Shown here one piece after another: positions 25,641 through 33,815 of a stretch of 64,000 bases of DNA. Each line of letters opens with the position of its first letter. The first letter of the stretch is position 1. Below the pieces are notes generated by a model. The model worked only from the letters and a program-made list of their open reading frames with translations. It searched no databases and had not been told where the DNA came from. The position numbers and the translations under genes were made by a program. This stretch comes from PKWO01 sp036561005. GTDB lineage: Bacteria; Pseudomonadota; Gammaproteobacteria; Burkholderiales; Burkholderiaceae_D. The stretch is from NCBI GenBank assembly GCA_036561005.1, contig DATBQE010000233.1:1-64000 (forward strand). The letters are read 5' to 3'.

Positions 25641-26320
25641 ACCAGGACCTGGCAATTGATTGGCAGCCGTTGTGGCTGACTTTGCGTTTGGCCCTGTGCA
25701 CCACCTCGCTGCTGTTGCTGTTCGGCCTTCCGTTCGCCTATTGGCTGGCACACACGCGCACACGTCTGAAACCGGTAGTCGAGACGCTGGTCAGCATGCC
25801 TGCGGTGTTGCCGCCTTCGGTATTGGGTTTCTATCTCTTGCTCGCTTTCAGTCCTCAGCATGCCTTCGGTGAGTGGGTTGCGACCAATCTGCACCTGAGT
25901 CTGGTCTTCAGCTTTGCCGGACTCGTGCTGGGATCGGTCATTTACAGCAGCCCATTCATGGTGCAATCGTTGCAGGTTGGTTTCCAGAATCTGCCGCAAA
26001 ATTTGCTGCAAGCGTCGCGCACCTTGGGCAAGCCAGATATCGTGACACTGTTTCGCGTTCTGCTGCCAAATATGAAGCCGGCACTGCTGACCGGAATCGT
26101 CCTCAGCTTCGCCCACACGATCGGCGAGTTCGGCGTCGTGTTGATGATCGGCGGAAATATTCCCGGCGTGACCCGCGTGGCTTCGATTGCCATCTATGAC
26201 GAGGTCGAGAGCCTGCATTACCACGAAGCCAATGTCTATGCCGCCGTATTGTTCTGTGCGTCGTTTGCCATTTTGCTGACCGTCCATCTGGTCAACCGGC
26301 GCTGGAGCAAAATCAATTGA
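25637..26320 (+). CDS. modB: Molybdate ABC transporter, permease
   Basis: This 227-residue permease has about five TM segments, with LTLRLALCTTSLLLLFGLPFAYWLA at the start, MPAVLPPSVLGFYLLLAF and the EAA-type coupling loop ASRTLGKPDIVTLFRVLLP, followed by SFAHTIGEFGVVLMIGGNIPGVTR typical of ModB. It forms the membrane channel with ModC. Starts and stops overlap on both sides by four bases. Confidence 0.94.
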   Translation: MNQDLAIDWQPLWLTLRLALCTTSLLLLFGLPFAYWLAHTRTRLKPVVETLVSMPAVLPPSVLGFYLLLAFSPQHAFGEWVATNLHLSLVFSFAGLVLGSVIYSSPFMVQSLQVGFQNLPQNLLQASRTLGKPDIVTLFRVLLPNMKPALLTGIVLSFAHTIGEFGVVLMIGGNIPGVTRVASIAIYDEVESLHYHEANVYAAVLFCASFAILLTVHLVNRRWSKIN

Positions 26321-27186
26321 TCGAATTCGATATCAGTACTGAGTTGCACGGAGGCGCCGGCGTCATGCAATGGTCGGCACAGGGCAGTCTGGAACGCGGG
26401 GAATTCGCCGCCTTGTTCGGCCCGTCGGGGGCAGGGAAGACCACACTGCTGCACATGCTGGCCGGGTTGGGGATGCCGCGTCAGGGCACCATCAAGGTCG
26501 ATGGTGTGACCTGGTTCGATGCGGCACGCAACATTAACCGGTCGCCGCAACGGCGGTCGATCGGTCTGGTGTTCCAGGATCAGGCACTGTTTCCCAATCT
26601 CACGGTGCGGCAGAATGTCGGCTACGCACTTGCCCGCAACGAAGACCGGTGGCTGGCGGAATTGATTGAATTGTCCGGCCTCGGTGAACTGCAGGATCGG
26701 CTTCCGGCCGGCCTGTCGGGTGGCCAGAAGCAACGCGTTGCGCTGGTGCGAGCCATTGCGCGCAAACCGGCCCTGCTGCTGCTTGACGAGCCCCTCTCGG
26801 CGCTGGATTCAGTGGTGCGCTTGCAACTGCAGGATGAATTGCACAAGCTTCACCAGCGCTTCGGTTTGACGACCCTGATGGTGAGCCACGATGTCGGCGA
26901 AGTGTTCAGGCTGGCGCAGCGCGTGCTGCGCATGGAGAACGGCCTGATTGTGCAAAGCGCCTCGCCGGCGCAAGTATTTCTGCACAGGCGCGCGGCGGGC
27001 AAGCTGCAATTACAGGCGCAGGTGTTGGAAATCCGCCGCGAAGACGTGATCTACACATTGTCTTTGCTGATCGGGCAGGAAATTGTCGACGTGGTCGCTT
27101 CGCCCGAAGAGGCGCTTCAACTGCGCGTCGGTGAGTCGATTTCCGTCGCGGCCAAGTCGTTTAGCCCGCTGCTGTTCAAGCAATGA
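26317..27186 (+). CDS. modC: Molybdate ABC transporter, ATP-binding protein
   Basis: This 289-residue ATPase has Walker A GPSGAGKTTLLHMLAG, a Q-loop (FQDQALFP), the signature LSGGQKQRVALVRAIARKP, Walker B LLLLDEPLSALD and the switch His in VSHDVGE. The C-terminal region keeps a single shortened TOBE-like unit, so it is about 60 residues shorter than E. coli ModC. The start is a TTG overlapping the modB stop. The missing TOBE sequence may be supplied by the separate TOBE protein of the operon; that is inference. Confidence 0.93.
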   Translation: MIEFDISTELHGGAGVMQWSAQGSLERGEFAALFGPSGAGKTTLLHMLAGLGMPRQGTIKVDGVTWFDAARNINRSPQRRSIGLVFQDQALFPNLTVRQNVGYALARNEDRWLAELIELSGLGELQDRLPAGLSGGQKQRVALVRAIARKPALLLLDEPLSALDSVVRLQLQDELHKLHQRFGLTTLMVSHDVGEVFRLAQRVLRMENGLIVQSASPAQVFLHRRAAGKLQLQAQVLEIRREDVIYTLSLLIGQEIVDVVASPEEALQLRVGESISVAAKSFSPLLFKQ

Positions 27187-27193
27187 TGTGCCG

Positions 27194-27727
27194 TTATTGC
27201 TTTGGTGCCGGTTTGGGCGCACGAAAGGTGTCGAGCTGCTGCTTCATGTCGTCCGCGGCCTGCTGCATGCGCTGAAAAACCGGTGCCAGGCGTTGTTGCA
27301 GCATAGCCGTTGCTAGCTGCGTAGCCTGGGGCATTTTCGCGAGCAGCATCTTTCCAGTCGGCGTCTGGTAAAACACAATCAACTGATCAATCTCGTCCTG
27401 ACTGAAAACTTCCCGGTAGGTGGCAATGTAGCCTGGCTTGAGCGCTTGATAGTTCGCGCGCTCCTGCAGTTCTGACCGGACCGCAAGGGATTTTTGTTCG
27501 AAGGTGTGGATGGCTCTTTCTTCCTCGCCCGACGCTTGATGGCCCATGCTTGCTTCGCGCAAGGTGTTTGCCGTCATCGCGTCCATGTGCGCAAGAATCA
27601 GCGCCGGGGTCTTGTCGACGCCCAGCAGGGACAACAGTTTTTCCACCGACTCGTCGCTTGGCTGTGCCGCCTGTGCGAAATTGACTGTTGTCAGGATGAA
27701 AACAAGTGAAATCAGGCGTATTTTCAT
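27194..27727 (-). CDS. Exported DUF2059 protein
   Basis: This 177-residue protein has a signal peptide (MKIRLISLVFILTTVNFAQA) and a helical DUF2059 domain near its C-terminal half (YIATYREVFSQDEIDQLIVFYQTPTGKMLLAKMPQ). DUF2059 proteins are periplasmic and of unknown role. The ATG at 27727 has GAAGGAAAA upstream. It converges with modC, 7 bases apart. Confidence 0.88.
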   Translation of the reverse strand: MKIRLISLVFILTTVNFAQAAQPSDESVEKLLSLLGVDKTPALILAHMDAMTANTLREASMGHQASGEEERAIHTFEQKSLAVRSELQERANYQALKPGYIATYREVFSQDEIDQLIVFYQTPTGKMLLAKMPQATQLATAMLQQRLAPVFQRMQQAADDMKQQLDTFRAPKPAPKQ

Positions 27728-27940
27728 CAATTTTCCTTCGGATAGGGCCAAACGGCGCCGTATTTTACATTCGAGCGCCCGTTGATAGGCCATTCGCGAT
27801 ATCATATCATCCTGAAATTATTGTCAATTGGCCAATTTACCGAATGCACTTGTGTCCTGATCAACCGCGCTGCCTGATTTTCCCTGCTCCCGGCACAACA
27901 CGTGCGGTGTCGATGTATCGCCACCTCTGATCTGGATGCC

Positions 27941-29005
27941 ATGGAACCGCTAATCAAGCATTTGGTGGGCATTACCGGTCATCGCGACCATAGCTTGCTC
28001 GATGTCTCCGTCGTCGGTGCACTCTATGATCTGGTCGGCGCGCTACAGGTCAAGGCGTTGGAAATTTTTCGCTTCCGTGACGAAACCTATGTCCGCCCGC
28101 GCGTATGGATACAGGACGGCCGTGTCGTTTCATCCGAAGAAACCTTGGGCAGCGATCATGGCGGCGAATTGATCGGCGAATACCCGTCGCTCGTCGCCTG
28201 TATCGCCGAGCACATCAACAGCGCGGAAGAAACGACCGAAGACGGTCACTTCGTATTGTGGCTGCCGGTTTGGCTCAACGACAAGGTCACCACCTGCCTG
28301 CAGATTACCAACCTGACACCATATTCGACCCACACGCGCGATATTATCGAAGGCATCCTCGGGGTCTATCGTAACTATCAGAGTTTGCTCGACTACAGTG
28401 AGCGCGACTCCCTGACCGGTCTGTTGAATCGCAAGACCTTTGACGAAAAATTTTCCAAACTGGTATCGGGCGGCGCGTCGGAAGACGAGCAGGCCGACCA
28501 TGTCGACCATGAGCGGCGCCATCAGTGCGAAACGCAGCAGCAGTGGCTGGCAGTTGTCGATATCGATCATTTCAAGCGCGTCAATGACCAATTCGGCCAC
28601 TTGTACGGCGACGAAGTGTTGATTCTGGTCGCCAATTTACTGCGTCTGTCGTTTCGGGCGCAAGACCGCGTATTCCGCTTCGGCGGGGAAGAATTCGTCA
28701 TCCTGCTGCGTTCGACAACGCGGGAAGATGCGCACCGTATCTTCGAGCGTTTCCGCTCGAATGTCGAGAAGCACGATTTCCCTCAAGTGGGACAGGTCAC
28801 CGTCAGCGTCGGCTTCGTCAGCATCCATCCTAGCGAAACGCCTGTGGTCATCCTCGGCCACGCGGATCAGGCCCTTTACTACGCCAAGGCGAATGGGCGA
28901 AATCGGGTCTGCAATTATGAAGACCTGATCCAGGGAGGCTCCCTTCAGACGCAAATCGTTTCTGCCCCAGTGGAATTTTTCTTCGATGAACCGACGACGG
29001 ATTAG
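27941..29005 (+). CDS. Diguanylate cyclase with GAF-like N-terminal domain
   Basis: This 354-residue cytosolic protein has a GAF-like N-terminal half (about residues 1-145) and a C-terminal GGDEF domain. The catalytic motif is GGEEF in VFRFGGEEFVILL. An RxxD inhibitory site (RAQD) lies exactly five residues before it, so the enzyme should be active and product-inhibited by c-di-GMP. Between DSLTGLLNRKTF and VVDIDHFK is a longer than usual linker of acidic and His residues (EDEQADHVDHERRHQ). The start may be the ATG at 27941 or an earlier GTG at 27902. Confidence 0.88.
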   Translation: MEPLIKHLVGITGHRDHSLLDVSVVGALYDLVGALQVKALEIFRFRDETYVRPRVWIQDGRVVSSEETLGSDHGGELIGEYPSLVACIAEHINSAEETTEDGHFVLWLPVWLNDKVTTCLQITNLTPYSTHTRDIIEGILGVYRNYQSLLDYSERDSLTGLLNRKTFDEKFSKLVSGGASEDEQADHVDHERRHQCETQQQWLAVVDIDHFKRVNDQFGHLYGDEVLILVANLLRLSFRAQDRVFRFGGEEFVILLRSTTREDAHRIFERFRSNVEKHDFPQVGQVTVSVGFVSIHPSETPVVILGHADQALYYAKANGRNRVCNYEDLIQGGSLQTQIVSAPVEFFFDEPTTD

Positions 29006-29309
29006 GCTTCGCACTACGTCCGGCGCCGCTGAAAAAGCGCAGCAACAACAATCCCTATACTAAAAGACCCCCGATAGTTTGCGCTATCGGGGGAAACCCA
29101 AAGGCTTGGGGGAGTGTTGCTTCGTTTGGGGCATCGATTGCAGGGATTGCTCAAATAAAGTGCCGAGACGCTGTGGCGAATTTGCCGCGGCGTCGTTCCA
29201 CTCCCGGCACGCCGCCGCATTAATTTGGCAACAGCCTCAAACACGCGTGTTGGTACAATTCGGGATATCAACAGCGCAGCAAAATTGCTTCTCTCAATCG
29301 CAGCTTGTT
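29006..29309. other. Intergenic region with two hairpins, no gene seen
   Basis: CCCCCGATAG and CTATCGGGGG (29069-29093) form a strong stem whose minus-strand side is followed by TCTTTT, so it may terminate the minus-strand cpxP transcript. A second nested structure lies at 29160-29210 (GTGCCG/CGGCAC enclosing GACGC/GCGTC). No protein-coding frame is convincing. Confidence 0.5.
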
Positions 29310-29900
29310 TCAGTTCTTGAGAGGTGTTTCCGACATTTGCATGGCCGGCCGCATTTCCTCTATCTGTGCTCGCAAGCCGGGTCCGTGATGCGCTGCTTTC
29401 ATGGATTCGAATTTTGCGAGTTGCTCTGGGGTGAGTACGGCCATGATCTGGTGCGCACTGCGCGCATGCAATATCAGGACTTGTACCATGGCGTGGGCGT
29501 GCGCCTCAGCCAGTGCCTTGATCTTCAATTCATCGTACTGACTGGAAGACATCAAACGATGCAGCTCGTCGGCGCTCCTGCGTGCCGCCTTATCCTGTTC
29601 ATGCAACTGCGGTGCGGCACTGAGCAAAACGGAAAAAATTTTGTCCTGTTGCGCTTCGCTCAAATCCAGCTCGTGCAAAAACAGCGGCGGCTGCATTTCG
29701 AGCAACGGCAACATGCCCGGCGGGCCCGGGGGAAGTGCGCCTTCGTGGGGACGGCCCTCATGCTCGTGCCTCGCGGGCGGCGAAGCATCGACCGCGCAAC
29801 GATTACCCTGCTCCTGCGGCGGTTCGCCGTATGCCAAAGTGGCCAGGCCGAACGCAAGTCCGGCGGCGAGCAGCAGGCGCCGTAGTGTTCTTTCTATCAT
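29310..29900 (-). CDS. cpxP: CpxP/Spy-like periplasmic protein
   Basis: This is a 196-residue protein with a signal peptide (RRLLLAAGLAFGLATLAYG) and the Spy/CpxP helical domain with both LTxxQ-type motifs (LSEAQQDKI and LTPEQLAKF). The linker is rich in His, Pro and Glu (RHEHEGRPHEGALPPGPPG), which could bind metal. CpxP restrains the sensor kinase CpxA and releases it under envelope stress. I chose the ATG at 29900, with AAGGGAA upstream. It is divergent from cpxRA, with two CpxR boxes between. Confidence 0.88.
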   Translation of the reverse strand: MIERTLRRLLLAAGLAFGLATLAYGEPPQEQGNRCAVDASPPARHEHEGRPHEGALPPGPPGMLPLLEMQPPLFLHELDLSEAQQDKIFSVLLSAAPQLHEQDKAARRSADELHRLMSSSQYDELKIKALAEAHAHAMVQVLILHARSAHQIMAVLTPEQLAKFESMKAAHHGPGLRAQIEEMRPAMQMSETPLKN

Positions 29901-30000
29901 GCTCAATTCCCTTATTCCGAGTTGTTGGCTCGCCGCTCAATGTTTCCCGGCGATGAAGGCAATTGTCGGGCGCAGTCCTGTTAAGCGCCGTCAACGAGGC

Positions 30001-30015
30001 GTAAAGTTAAGTAAA
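30001..30015. promoter_or_regulatory. CpxR box 1
   Basis: GTAAAGTTAAGTAAA matches the enterobacterial CpxR consensus GTAAA-N5-GTAAA without mismatch. On the minus strand a TTGACG -35-like hexamer (29989-29994) follows six bases later, which suits activation of cpxP. Confidence 0.8.
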
Positions 30016-30046
30016 GAGCGTGCTTCATTTGCAGCAATGAGGCGAT

Positions 30047-30061
30047 GTAAAGTTGGGTAAA
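30047..30061. promoter_or_regulatory. CpxR box 2
   Basis: GTAAAGTTGGGTAAA is a second perfect GTAAA-N5-GTAAA site, 46 bases (start to start) from the first. Its place between cpxP and cpxR supports autoregulation of the system. Confidence 0.8.
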
Positions 30062-30270
30062 AGCATGCCCGTTTGCTATGCGGTTAGAACTGGCACCGGT
30101 ATCATTGACGCTTCGGAGCGCATGCCGGGATGAATGCGTTCCAAGAAGCCGTTTCAAAATGACCTTGGCGTTGTTGCCGCTCGTCGTCATCCGGGTGCAC
30201 TGTCATCGTCGCGGCGCAGGTGCCCGGCCACGCCCATTTCGAAACGACTTCTCATTGAGGAAGACAGCCG

Positions 30271-30960
30271 ATGACCCAAGTATTGCTGATTGACGACGAC
30301 GTGGAATTGCTTGAGATGTTGCGCGACTATCTGGTGCAGGAAGGATTTGGCGTCAAGATCGTGCATGACGGCGCAAGCGGCGTTGCAGAAGCCTTGTCCG
30401 GCGCCTATGCCATTGTCGTGCTCGACGTCATGATGCCCAGACTGAACGGTCTGGAAACCCTGAAGCGAATCCGTGCCAAGAGCCAAATGCCCATTCTCAT
30501 GCTCACTGCACGCGGTGACGACACCGACCGTATCGTGGGACTGGAACTGGGCGCAGACGACTACGTCCCCAAACCCTGCACGCCGCGTGAATTGACGGCG
30601 CGCCTGCGCGCCATCCTGCGCCGCACGCGCCCGGCGGAAAATGACGCATCGCAGGCTTCCGTGCTGACCGTCAATGCCCTTACCATGTGGCCGGAGCAAC
30701 GGCGTGCAGAGTGGGGCGGCAAGACGCTTGAGTTGACCAGTACCGAATTCAATCTGCTTGAGGTTTTGCTACGCAATGCAGGCAAGCCGGTGAGCAAGAA
30801 TGATCTGTCGGAACGCGGCCTGGGGCGACCGTTGACACGCTTCGATCGCAACATCGACGTGCACTTGAGCAGTCTGCGACAAAAGCTGGGAACCCTGTCT
30901 GATGGGCGGTCGTGTATCCAGACGGTTTACCGCCTCGGCTACCAGTTTATCCGGGAGTAG
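30271..30960 (+). CDS. cpxR: CpxR-like OmpR-family response regulator
   Basis: This 229-residue regulator has a receiver domain (acidic pocket IDDDVE, phosphoacceptor Asp 52 in VLDVMMPRLNG, Lys in YVPKPC) and an OmpR winged helix (LTSTEFNLLEVLLRNAGKPVSKNDLSE, then RNIDVHLSSLRQKLG and QTVYRLGYQF). It is followed after 3 bases by the kinase gene. Two perfect CpxR boxes upstream support the Cpx assignment. Confidence 0.93.
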   Translation: MTQVLLIDDDVELLEMLRDYLVQEGFGVKIVHDGASGVAEALSGAYAIVVLDVMMPRLNGLETLKRIRAKSQMPILMLTARGDDTDRIVGLELGADDYVPKPCTPRELTARLRAILRRTRPAENDASQASVLTVNALTMWPEQRRAEWGGKTLELTSTEFNLLEVLLRNAGKPVSKNDLSERGLGRPLTRFDRNIDVHLSSLRQKLGTLSDGRSCIQTVYRLGYQFIRE

Positions 30961-30963
30961 TGC

Positions 30964-32451
30964 GTGGGACGTTTATTCTGGAAAGTCTTTGGTTTCACGT
31001 TGTTCGCGCAGTGCATTGCCGCTCTGGGAATCGGCGCCGCGATCTGGCTCAAGCATAGCGGCGACGCGGACCAGCCGGCCAAGATCGATTCCAGTCCGCC
31101 GGCCGCGTTTGTCATCGAATCGGCTGCATCGACCTTGCAATACGGTGGCGTGCCTGCCTTGCGTCAATTGCTGGAAAACATGGACGGCCGACATGAAGTC
31201 ATGGCAATTGATGAAGCCGATCGCGATATATTGAACCGCGCCGTGGCCCGGCAATTGATCATGGAGGCGCGCGCGTTGCTCCATACGGGCGGGGCGCGGC
31301 GCTTCGTGCGCGAAGTGCAAACTGCCGACGGCCAGCGCTACCTGCTGTTTTCCCCTGCATTGCACCGTGAAGAAGGTTTCGGCATGGGCGGCCCGGTTGC
31401 GCCCGAAGGCCTAGCGATGCATGAGGGCGCACCGCCGTTCGATGGTGAGCGGCCGCCTTTTGCCGGGCGCAGCCGATCGCCGCCACCAGGACATGACGAA
31501 CAGTTCCCGCATATGCCGCCATTTTTGCCTTTTCTCCCCATGGTTTCGGCCGTACTCGGCAGCCTCATTTTTGCCGCCATGTTGGCATGGTACCTGTCCA
31601 AGCCGATCCGCAACCTGCGCTCCGCCTTCGAAGCTGTGGCCGGTGGCGATCTTGCCGTCCAGCCGGGCTCGTTGATGGGGCGCCGGCACGACGAACTGGC
31701 AGATCTGGGACGCGATTTTGATGTCATGGTTGAGCGTCTGCGTGCGTTGATGAGCGGACAAAAGCGCTTGTTACACGACGTTTCCCATGAATTGCGCTCT
31801 CCATTGGCGCGTCTGCAGGTTGCCATCGGCCTGGCGCGCCAACAGCCGGACCGGATCGATGCGTCGCTTGAGCGCATTGAACGCGAAAGCATGCGCATGG
31901 ACAAACTGGTCGGTGAATTGCTGACGCTTTCAAAGCTGGAAGCCGGCGCCTTGAAGCCGGCAGAGGAATACATCAACATTGAAGATTTGCTCGCCGATTT
32001 GCGCGAGGACGCCCACTTTGAGGCAGAGGCGCAGGAAGTCAATTTTGAATTCGTCGGCAATGGCGCCGTTGCGATCAAGGGCGATGCCGAGCTTCTGCAT
32101 AGCGCTATCGAAAACGTGCTGCGCAACGCCATCAAACAAACCGTTGCCGGCAGCACGGTGATCCTGGAAGTGAATCCGGACCCCGTACACCGATTGCTCC
32201 ACATATCCATACTCGACCGTGGCCCGGGCGTACCGGACAATGAGCTGCAGGCCATTTTCCAGGCTTTTTTTCGTAGCGGCAATGCAATGGCACGAACCGA
32301 CGGGCACGGACTGGGTCTCGCCATTGCCCAGCGCGTGGTTACCGCCCATGGCGGCTCTATCATTGCGCGCAACCGCCAGGGCGGAGGCCTATGCGTGGAA
32401 ATTTTATTGCCGCTCGAAGATCCTGCGCGCCCCGCCGGTTCAGCGGCATGA
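30964..32451 (+). CDS. cpxA: CpxA-like sensor histidine kinase
   Basis: This is a 495-residue kinase with TM1 near 8-28, a periplasmic domain, TM2 near 190-210, HAMP, H-box HDVSHELRSPLARLQ (His 275), N-box ENVLRNAIKQT and G boxes DRGPGVPD and GHGLGLAIAQ. The periplasmic segment just before TM2 (residues about 135-187) is rich in Pro, His, Met and Gly, unlike E. coli CpxA. The start is GTG at 30964, three bases after cpxR. It would phosphorylate CpxR under envelope stress. Confidence 0.92.
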   Translation: MGRLFWKVFGFTLFAQCIAALGIGAAIWLKHSGDADQPAKIDSSPPAAFVIESAASTLQYGGVPALRQLLENMDGRHEVMAIDEADRDILNRAVARQLIMEARALLHTGGARRFVREVQTADGQRYLLFSPALHREEGFGMGGPVAPEGLAMHEGAPPFDGERPPFAGRSRSPPPGHDEQFPHMPPFLPFLPMVSAVLGSLIFAAMLAWYLSKPIRNLRSAFEAVAGGDLAVQPGSLMGRRHDELADLGRDFDVMVERLRALMSGQKRLLHDVSHELRSPLARLQVAIGLARQQPDRIDASLERIERESMRMDKLVGELLTLSKLEAGALKPAEEYINIEDLLADLREDAHFEAEAQEVNFEFVGNGAVAIKGDAELLHSAIENVLRNAIKQTVAGSTVILEVNPDPVHRLLHISILDRGPGVPDNELQAIFQAFFRSGNAMARTDGHGLGLAIAQRVVTAHGGSIIARNRQGGGLCVEILLPLEDPARPAGSAA

Positions 32452-32673
32452 ATGCCCGCGCCTTCCTGAGACAGGCGGCATAGATATCTGCGCTGTAGAT
32501 AGATTTGTGCGCGTTGACACGGCGACTTCTCATGTTGAGGTTCCTGATAGCAGAACGCCGGTAGGGCATTAGAACTAATTGTCGATACTCCCGTCAAACC
32601 GCCAGTACCGCCCACTACTGAGCGCTGCTGTTACAATTCGATCTGCAGTACCACATCCACCTTGGAGAAAATC

Positions 32674-33156
32674 ATGTCAAATTTAGAGTCCGCTCGAGCG
32701 GCTATTGAAGCAGAGTTGTCCCACGCAAAAAAAGGTCTTGAGTACTACCATTCGCGCATCGGTGCATTGGAGAATATGCTTGCCCAATTAGCCGGTTTTC
32801 AAGGCGCGGCTTTGCCCCCGGCAGCTGCAGCACGCGGCAAGCGCGGCCGCAAACCAGGTTCGACCGTAAAATTGGCCGTGTCTGAGAAAGCGCCCAAAGC
32901 AAAAGCAGGCCGCAAGTCCGGCAGCAGCGGCTTGCCCTTCACAGGCGGCGATTTTTGGCAAAATCTTGTGCTCGACGAACCGCGTTCATTCCCCGAGATT
33001 CTTGATGCGGCGATTGCCGCATTGGGCATTTCGCCGTCAAAAACTGAGAGGCAGAAATTGTCAGGCCGCATGATATTTGCGATTAACGCGCTGGTAAAAA
33101 CCAAGAAGATCCGCGACTCCGGGTCAGGCCGCGCCAGACGCTTCTTCAAGGGCTAA
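32674..33156 (+). CDS. Coiled-coil / AT-hook / winged-helix-like protein, possible nucleoid protein
   Basis: This 160-residue basic protein has an N-terminal coiled coil (NLESARAAIEAELSHAKKGLEYYHSRIGALENMLAQL), a linker with an AT-hook-like GKRGRKPGS near residues 53-61 and more basic repeats, and a C-terminal helical domain ending in a basic tail (LVKTKKIRDSGSGRARRFF). The build resembles H-NS/MvaT-like or other DNA-bridging proteins, but I do not recognise a named family. The ATG at 32674 follows TTGGAGAAAATC. A perfect inverted repeat follows the gene. Confidence 0.7.
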   Translation: MSNLESARAAIEAELSHAKKGLEYYHSRIGALENMLAQLAGFQGAALPPAAAARGKRGRKPGSTVKLAVSEKAPKAKAGRKSGSSGLPFTGGDFWQNLVLDEPRSFPEILDAAIAALGISPSKTERQKLSGRMIFAINALVKTKKIRDSGSGRARRFFKG

Positions 33157-33171
33157 GCTGCCCCTGCAATG

Positions 33172-33203
33172 AACGAATATTGCCTCACACGGCAATATTC
33201 GTT
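33172..33203. terminator. Perfect hairpin after the AT-hook gene
   Basis: AACGAATATTGCC and GGCAATATTCGTT are perfect 13-bp arms with a 6-nt loop, 15 bases after the stop codon. Only a weak T-rich tail (TGCATTCTC) follows on the plus strand. It is probably a terminator. Confidence 0.55.
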
Positions 33204-33353
33204 GCATTCTCGAAGTACCAGCACATCTTCAACTGCGCGAAAAAACTGCGCAAAGTTTCCGGCAAAGTTCTGAGGTATTTCTGAGGTATATTAGGTACTT
33301 CACTCGATACGCAAGCACAAGGGCGACAGTTGGTCTTGTGCGGCAAGGAAAAT

Positions 33354-33815
33354 ATGAAAGCCAGGCAAATAATCTGCGCACTGGGGCTGCTCATCTATTC
33401 GTTGAGTTCGACAGCTCAGGTATTCGAATGCATTGACGCAAAAGGCAAAAAGACCTATGCCAAAATATGTCCGGAGAATACCGTGAAAGAGCGGGAACTG
33501 GAAAATCCGGCCCTGGTCAGTCCCGGCACTTCGAGTGCCATGTCGCCGGAGAAAATACGTGCGGCCAATGCGGCCTACGAACAGCGCAGGGCTGCAAGGC
33601 AAAACGCCGGTGACGGAGCGCACGACAGGCCGAGCGCTGAACAGCCGTCCGCCCAGGCGTGCACGGACGCTCGCAGCCGCCTGGAAGCCATGCAAACTGG
33701 CAAGCAATCCAAGCGAGTCGATCCCGTAACCGGCGAACACGTTCCGATGGAAGACAGCCAACGGCAGGCCACCATCGACATGCTCAACGAACAGGTTACG
33801 CAGAATTGCAAATGA
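33354..33815 (+). CDS. Exported DUF4124-type protein
   Basis: This 153-residue protein has a signal peptide (MKARQIICALGLLIYSLSSTAQ) followed by the DUF4124 pattern VFECIDAKGKKTYAKICP, then a helical, Ala/Arg-rich tail. DUF4124 proteins are periplasmic and of unknown function. Its stop overlaps the benE start (ATGA), which couples their translation. Confidence 0.82.
   Translation: MKARQIICALGLLIYSLSSTAQVFECIDAKGKKTYAKICPENTVKERELENPALVSPGTSSAMSPEKIRAANAAYEQRRAARQNAGDGAHDRPSAEQPSAQACTDARSRLEAMQTGKQSKRVDPVTGEHVPMEDSQRQATIDMLNEQVTQNCK

Larger units (their letters stand above)
29901..30270. other. Divergent cpxP / cpxR control region
   Basis: This 370-base gap contains two CpxR boxes and no protein-coding frame that I can support. 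The boxes lie 101-161 bases upstream of cpxP and 210-270 bases upstream of cpxR. Confidence 0.7.

Noticed and set aside
29014..29271. 85-residue minus-strand frame in the gap before cpxP's end
   Set aside because: No ribosome-binding site, unlikely composition, and it runs through a strong hairpin.
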